Positions 61,308 to 64,000 of a stretch of DNA of 64,000 nt are shown one piece after another. Below the pieces are notes generated by a model that saw nothing but the letters and a program-made list of their open reading frames with translations, ran no database searches and had not been told where the DNA came from. Every line of letters starts with the position of its first letter. Positions within the stretch are counted from its first letter, which is position 1. Source of the stretch: Paenibacillus rigui (lineage in GTDB: Bacteria; Bacillota; Bacilli; Paenibacillales; NBRC-103111); the NCBI RefSeq assembly GCF_002234615.1, contig NZ_NMQW01000023.1:270433-334432 (forward strand). The letters are read 5' to 3'. The position numbers were made by a program, and so were the translations under genes.

Positions 61308-64000
61308 GTGAGCAATGAAGATAAAATTAAAATGACGGTCGACATATTCGGCAATCAATATAAATTGGTAGCCAGAACCAGCGCTACCTACATGAAACGC
61401 GTCGTCGCGCAAGTAAACGACCAAATGCATAGAATTGCCGCGGGTTCACCGCGTTTGGATACGCCAAAGATTGCTGTCTTGGCTGCTGTACATATGGCTG
61501 ATGATTATTTCAAAATGCAGGATGAGCTGGAAGAGTCGCTGGAGAAGCAAAAGCAGCTGGAGAAATCCAGGGAAGAGCTGATGCAGCTGAAGGAGCAGCA
61601 TTTGAAGCTGATGCAGGAGCTGGAGCTTGAGCAAATGCGTGCCATGGAGCTGGAAGCAACCGGACTCGAGCTGGAAGGACAGCGGGCGCAGGCACTGGCC
61701 GAATCGGCCAAGCTGCAAAAAGCGATTTTGCAGCTGGAGCAGCAGTGCGAGACGCTGGAGGAGGATATTCGAAGCGAAAGGGAGGCGTTGGCAGAACAAG
61801 CGAAGCAGGCTGTAGAGCTTGCTGATCAGCTCGCTGCTAAAACAAGTGCGGCCGAGGAGCTTTCCATCCAACTCGCGGGTAAGGAACAGGAAGCGGCGGA
61901 GCTCTTGAAAAGCCTGGTTGAAAAAGAAAACGCTGCGGCGGAGCTCGGAAAGCGTCTGGCGGAGCAGGAAGCGGAGGTCGCTGAGCTGACCGGCCGCCTA
62001 GCGGAGCAGCAGGTCGCAGCAGCGGAGCTTACGGAGCTCGGCAAGCTGCAGGAAGAGGAGCTGGCTGCGCAAGCGGAACAGCTCAAAGCAGCGCTTGCGG
62101 AGCGTGAACGTCTGGAAGCGGCGTACCGAAGCGAAAGGGAAGCGCTAGAGGTGCAGAAGCGCACGTCAGGAGAGCTGGCGGGGCGCTTGGCCGAGCGGGA
62201 GCGCAGCCTGGTTGAGCTGACGGACCGTTTGGCGGAGCAGGAGAGTGAAGCTGTAGAGCTGTCCGGTCGGTTGGTCGAGCAGCAAAATGCGGCAGCGGAG
62301 CTGGAAGAGCTTAGCCGATTGCAGGAGGCTGAGCTTGCCGAGCAAGCGGAGCGGCTTCAAGCTGCGCTTGCGGAGCGCGACCGGTTGGGTGAAGCCTACC
62401 GGAGTGAACGCGAGGCGCTTGAAGCGCAGAAGCAGGCGGCAGCAGAACTCGCTCTTCGATTGGAAGAGAAGGAGCAAAATCTCTCCGCACTGGCAGGACG
62501 CTTGGCGGAGCAAGAGCAAAGCGCACTGGAGCTGACGAATCGGCTGGCCGAGCGGGAAAGCAGTGCTGCTGAGCTTGCGGACAGGCTTGCGGAGCAGGAA
62601 CGTCGGGCTGCCGAATTGGCAAGCCGGTTGACGGAGCAAGAGCATGAGGCATCTGACTTGGCGAGCCGTCTGGCAGAGCGTGAAAGCGCGGCAGCGGAGC
62701 TTACGGAGCTCGGCAAGCTGCAGGAGGAAGAGCTTGCTGTGCAGGCGGAGCAGCTGAAGGCCGCTCATGAAGAGCGTGAGCGTCTGGAAGCGGCTTACCG
62801 TAGCGAGAAGGAAGCGCTGGAGGTGCAGCGGCGGACAGCGGCGGAGCTTGCGAGGCAGCTGAGTGAACGGGAAAACAGCGCTGCTGAGCTCGCGGGCAGG
62901 CTGGAAGAGCAGGAGCGCTTGGCCGCCGAGTTGGCAAGCCGATTGTCGGAGCAAGAGCATGAGGGGGCCGGCTTGGCAAGCCGTCTTGCAGAGCAAGAGC
63001 GCACCGTCGCCGAGCTTACGGAGCTTGGCAAGCTGCAAGAAGAGGAAATTGCCTCGCAAGCGGAGCAGCTAAAAGTAGTGCAGGCGGAGCGTGGGCGTCT
63101 GGAAGCGGCTTATCGTGGTGAGCATGAGGCGTTGTCCTTGCAGGAAAAAGCGGCTGCCGATCTGGCAATTCGCTTAACGGAGCAGGAGCGCACGGTATCG
63201 GAGCTGACGCTTACCATAGCGGAGCGTGAGCAGGCGGCGGCTGAGCTTGCGGGCAAGCTGGCGGAGCAGGAGCAGGAAGCAGCCGCTCTGGCGAATCGTT
63301 TGGCTGAACAAGAGCGTGAAGCAGCAGCATTGGCCGACCGGTTGGCGGAGCAGGAGCGAGCAGCGGCTGAGCTGGAGGAGCTGAGCCAGCTGCAGGAGGC
63401 GGAGCTGGCCGCGCAGGCAGAGCAGCTGAAAGCGGCGCAAGCGGAACGTGATCGCCTGGAGGCGGCGTACCGCAGCGAGCAAGAAGCGGCAGCTGCGCAG
63501 GAGCAGCAGACGCTCGCTCTGGCAGCGAGGCTAGCGGAGCAGGAGCAAGCAGCAGCTGCGCAGGAGCAGGCCGCAGCAGAGCTGACAGCGAAGCTGGCGG
63601 AGCGGGAACGCGAGGCGTCGGAGCTGGCAGGCCGATTGGCCAGCCAGCAAAGCGCCGCAGCGGAGCTGGAGGAGCTCAGCCAGCTGCAGGAGGCGGAGCT
63701 GGCCGCCCAAGCGGAGCAGCTGAAAGCGGCGCAAGCGGAACGCGATCGCCTGGAGGCGGCGTACCGCAGCGAGCAAGAGGCCGCAGCTGCACAGGAGCAG
63801 CAGACGCTCGCTCTGGCAGCGAGGCTAGCGGAGCAGGAGCAAGCAGCAACTGCGCAGGAGCAGGCCGCAGCAGAGCTGACAGCGAAGCTGGCGGAGAGGG
63901 AGCGCGAAGCGTCGGAGCTGGCAGGCCGTCTGGCCAGCCAGCAAAGCACCGCAGCGGAGCTGGAGGAGCTTAGCCAGCTGCAGGAGGCGGAGCTGGCCGC
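61308..64000 (+). CDS. zapA: Giant ZapA-coiled-coil protein (3' end outside window)
   Basis: Open from GTG 61308 (AAAGGAG nine nt upstream) to the window edge: at least 897 codons. Residues 1-70 are a recognisable ZapA head: MTVDIFGNQYKLVARTSATYMKRVVAQVN, then SPRLDTPKIAVLAAVHMADDYFK. The gene sits behind pheST, where zapA lies in Bacillus. ZapA is normally about 85-100 residues and ends in a short helix that bundles FtsZ. Here the helix continues without break as an Ala/Glu/Leu/Gln/Arg coiled coil with 14-residue (AAELASRLAEQERR-like) and 90-130-residue repeats. Only one Cys is visible. Likely a Z-ring-linked fibrous protein; its role is inferred. Confidence 0.88.
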   Translation, partial: MSNEDKIKMTVDIFGNQYKLVARTSATYMKRVVAQVNDQMHRIAAGSPRLDTPKIAVLAAVHMADDYFKMQDELEESLEKQKQLEKSREELMQLKEQHLKLMQELELEQMRAMELEATGLELEGQRAQALAESAKLQKAILQLEQQCETLEEDIRSEREALAEQAKQAVELADQLAAKTSAAEELSIQLAGKEQEAAELLKSLVEKENAAAELGKRLAEQEAEVAELTGRLAEQQVAAAELTELGKLQEEELAAQAEQLKAALAERERLEAAYRSEREALEVQKRTSGELAGRLAERERSLVELTDRLAEQESEAVELSGRLVEQQNAAAELEELSRLQEAELAEQAERLQAALAERDRLGEAYRSEREALEAQKQAAAELALRLEEKEQNLSALAGRLAEQEQSALELTNRLAERESSAAELADRLAEQERRAAELASRLTEQEHEASDLASRLAERESAAAELTELGKLQEEELAVQAEQLKAAHEERERLEAAYRSEKEALEVQRRTAAELARQLSERENSAAELAGRLEEQERLAAELASRLSEQEHEGAGLASRLAEQERTVAELTELGKLQEEEIASQAEQLKVVQAERGRLEAAYRGEHEALSLQEKAAADLAIRLTEQERTVSELTLTIAEREQAAAELAGKLAEQEQEAAALANRLAEQEREAAALADRLAEQERAAAELEELSQLQEAELAAQAEQLKAAQAERDRLEAAYRSEQEAAAAQEQQTLALAARLAEQEQAAAAQEQAAAELTAKLAEREREASELAGRLASQQSAAAELEELSQLQEAELAAQAEQLKAAQAERDRLEAAYRSEQEAAAAQEQQTLALAARLAEQEQAATAQEQAAAELTAKLAEREREASELAGRLASQQSTAAELEELSQLQEAELA
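62025..64000 (+). repeat. In-frame long repeats of the ZapA-like coiled coil
   Basis: The block ELxELxxLQExELAxQAEQLK..ERxRLEAAYRSE begins at 62025, 62298, 62697, 63012, 63369, 63663 and 63957. Intervals are 273, 399, 315, 357, 294 and 294 bp, that is 91, 133, 105, 119, 98 and 98 residues, all multiples of 7. The last two full units differ at only about 15 of 294 bases by eye. Confidence 0.93.

Noticed and set aside
63110..63949. 279-residue Ala/Ser/Cys-rich frame opposite the coiled coil
   Set aside because: It is the reverse reading of the GCG/GAG-rich repeats; no start signal, absurd composition.

Overview
The window looks like chromosomal DNA of a spore-forming, moderately GC-rich Firmicute, most likely a Paenibacillaceae (Paenibacillus-like). 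The evidence is an alpha/beta-type small acid-soluble spore protein, a lipoteichoic-acid-synthase-type sulfatase, EcsAB, YitT, a T-box leader on pheST, a FapR-like operator on fabF, strong AGGAGG ribosome binding sites and many intrinsic terminators. There is no prophage, transposase or CRISPR array; this is a mosaic of short operons.

Layout: 1-3.5 kb, ecsAB, a Lys/Gln-rich lipoprotein and yitT. 3.9-9.8 kb, a solitary hemD, fabF, an MmyB-type regulator, an ABC exporter pair and an amj-like lipid II flippase gene with a disrupted start. 9.9-14.8 kb, phnCEE, an SDR/MerR pair inserted behind it, and phnD on the opposite strand. 15-20 kb, a 5'-nucleotidase, hisC, xpt and an esterase. 19.8-23.5 kb, 5-oxoprolinase genes pxpB, pxpC and pxpA, interrupted by a 0.5 kb stretch of micro-ORFs and a CD3324-type regulator. 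23.5-29 kb, a TSUP permease, small genes, a CheY-like protein with an Hpt-REC-GGDEF-REC hybrid, and a kinase of the APH(6) type. 29.3-33.7 kb, class I ribonucleotide reductase nrdA and nrdB, with a repeat-rich 645-nt spacer and a long leader carrying NrdR boxes and an internal terminator. 33.9-44 kb, ltaS-like, DUF2203, copCD fusion, MFS, aldo/keto reductase, lipoprotein, signal peptidase I, SRPBCC, GNAT, a UDG-like protein and DUF1003. 44.4 kb, tRNA-Gly(CCC). 45-47 kb, an ADP-ribose cluster: an NrtR-like Nudix regulator, a macrodomain protein and a deleted PARG-like pseudogene. 47-52.4 kb, a glycerol-3-phosphate/glycerophosphodiester uptake operon (ugpA, ugpE, ugpB, ugpQ) ending in a ROK repressor. 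52.8-57 kb, a chemoreceptor, SASP, a short ATP-dependent DNA ligase and an XRE regulator. 57.3-61.1 kb, T-box-pheS-pheT.

The most striking object is at the right edge. The gene behind pheST, where zapA normally sits, starts with a normal ZapA head of about 70 residues. It then continues for at least 800 more residues as an uninterrupted coiled coil and runs off the window. Its long repeats are spaced by exact multiples of seven residues (13, 19, 15, 17, 14 and 14 heptads). I know of no described ZapA of this size, so this is my best candidate for an undescribed system: a giant Z-ring-associated coiled coil. Secondary candidates are the attenuator-like nrdA leader, the nrdA-nrdB hairpin array, and the NrtR/macrodomain/PARG-remnant cluster.
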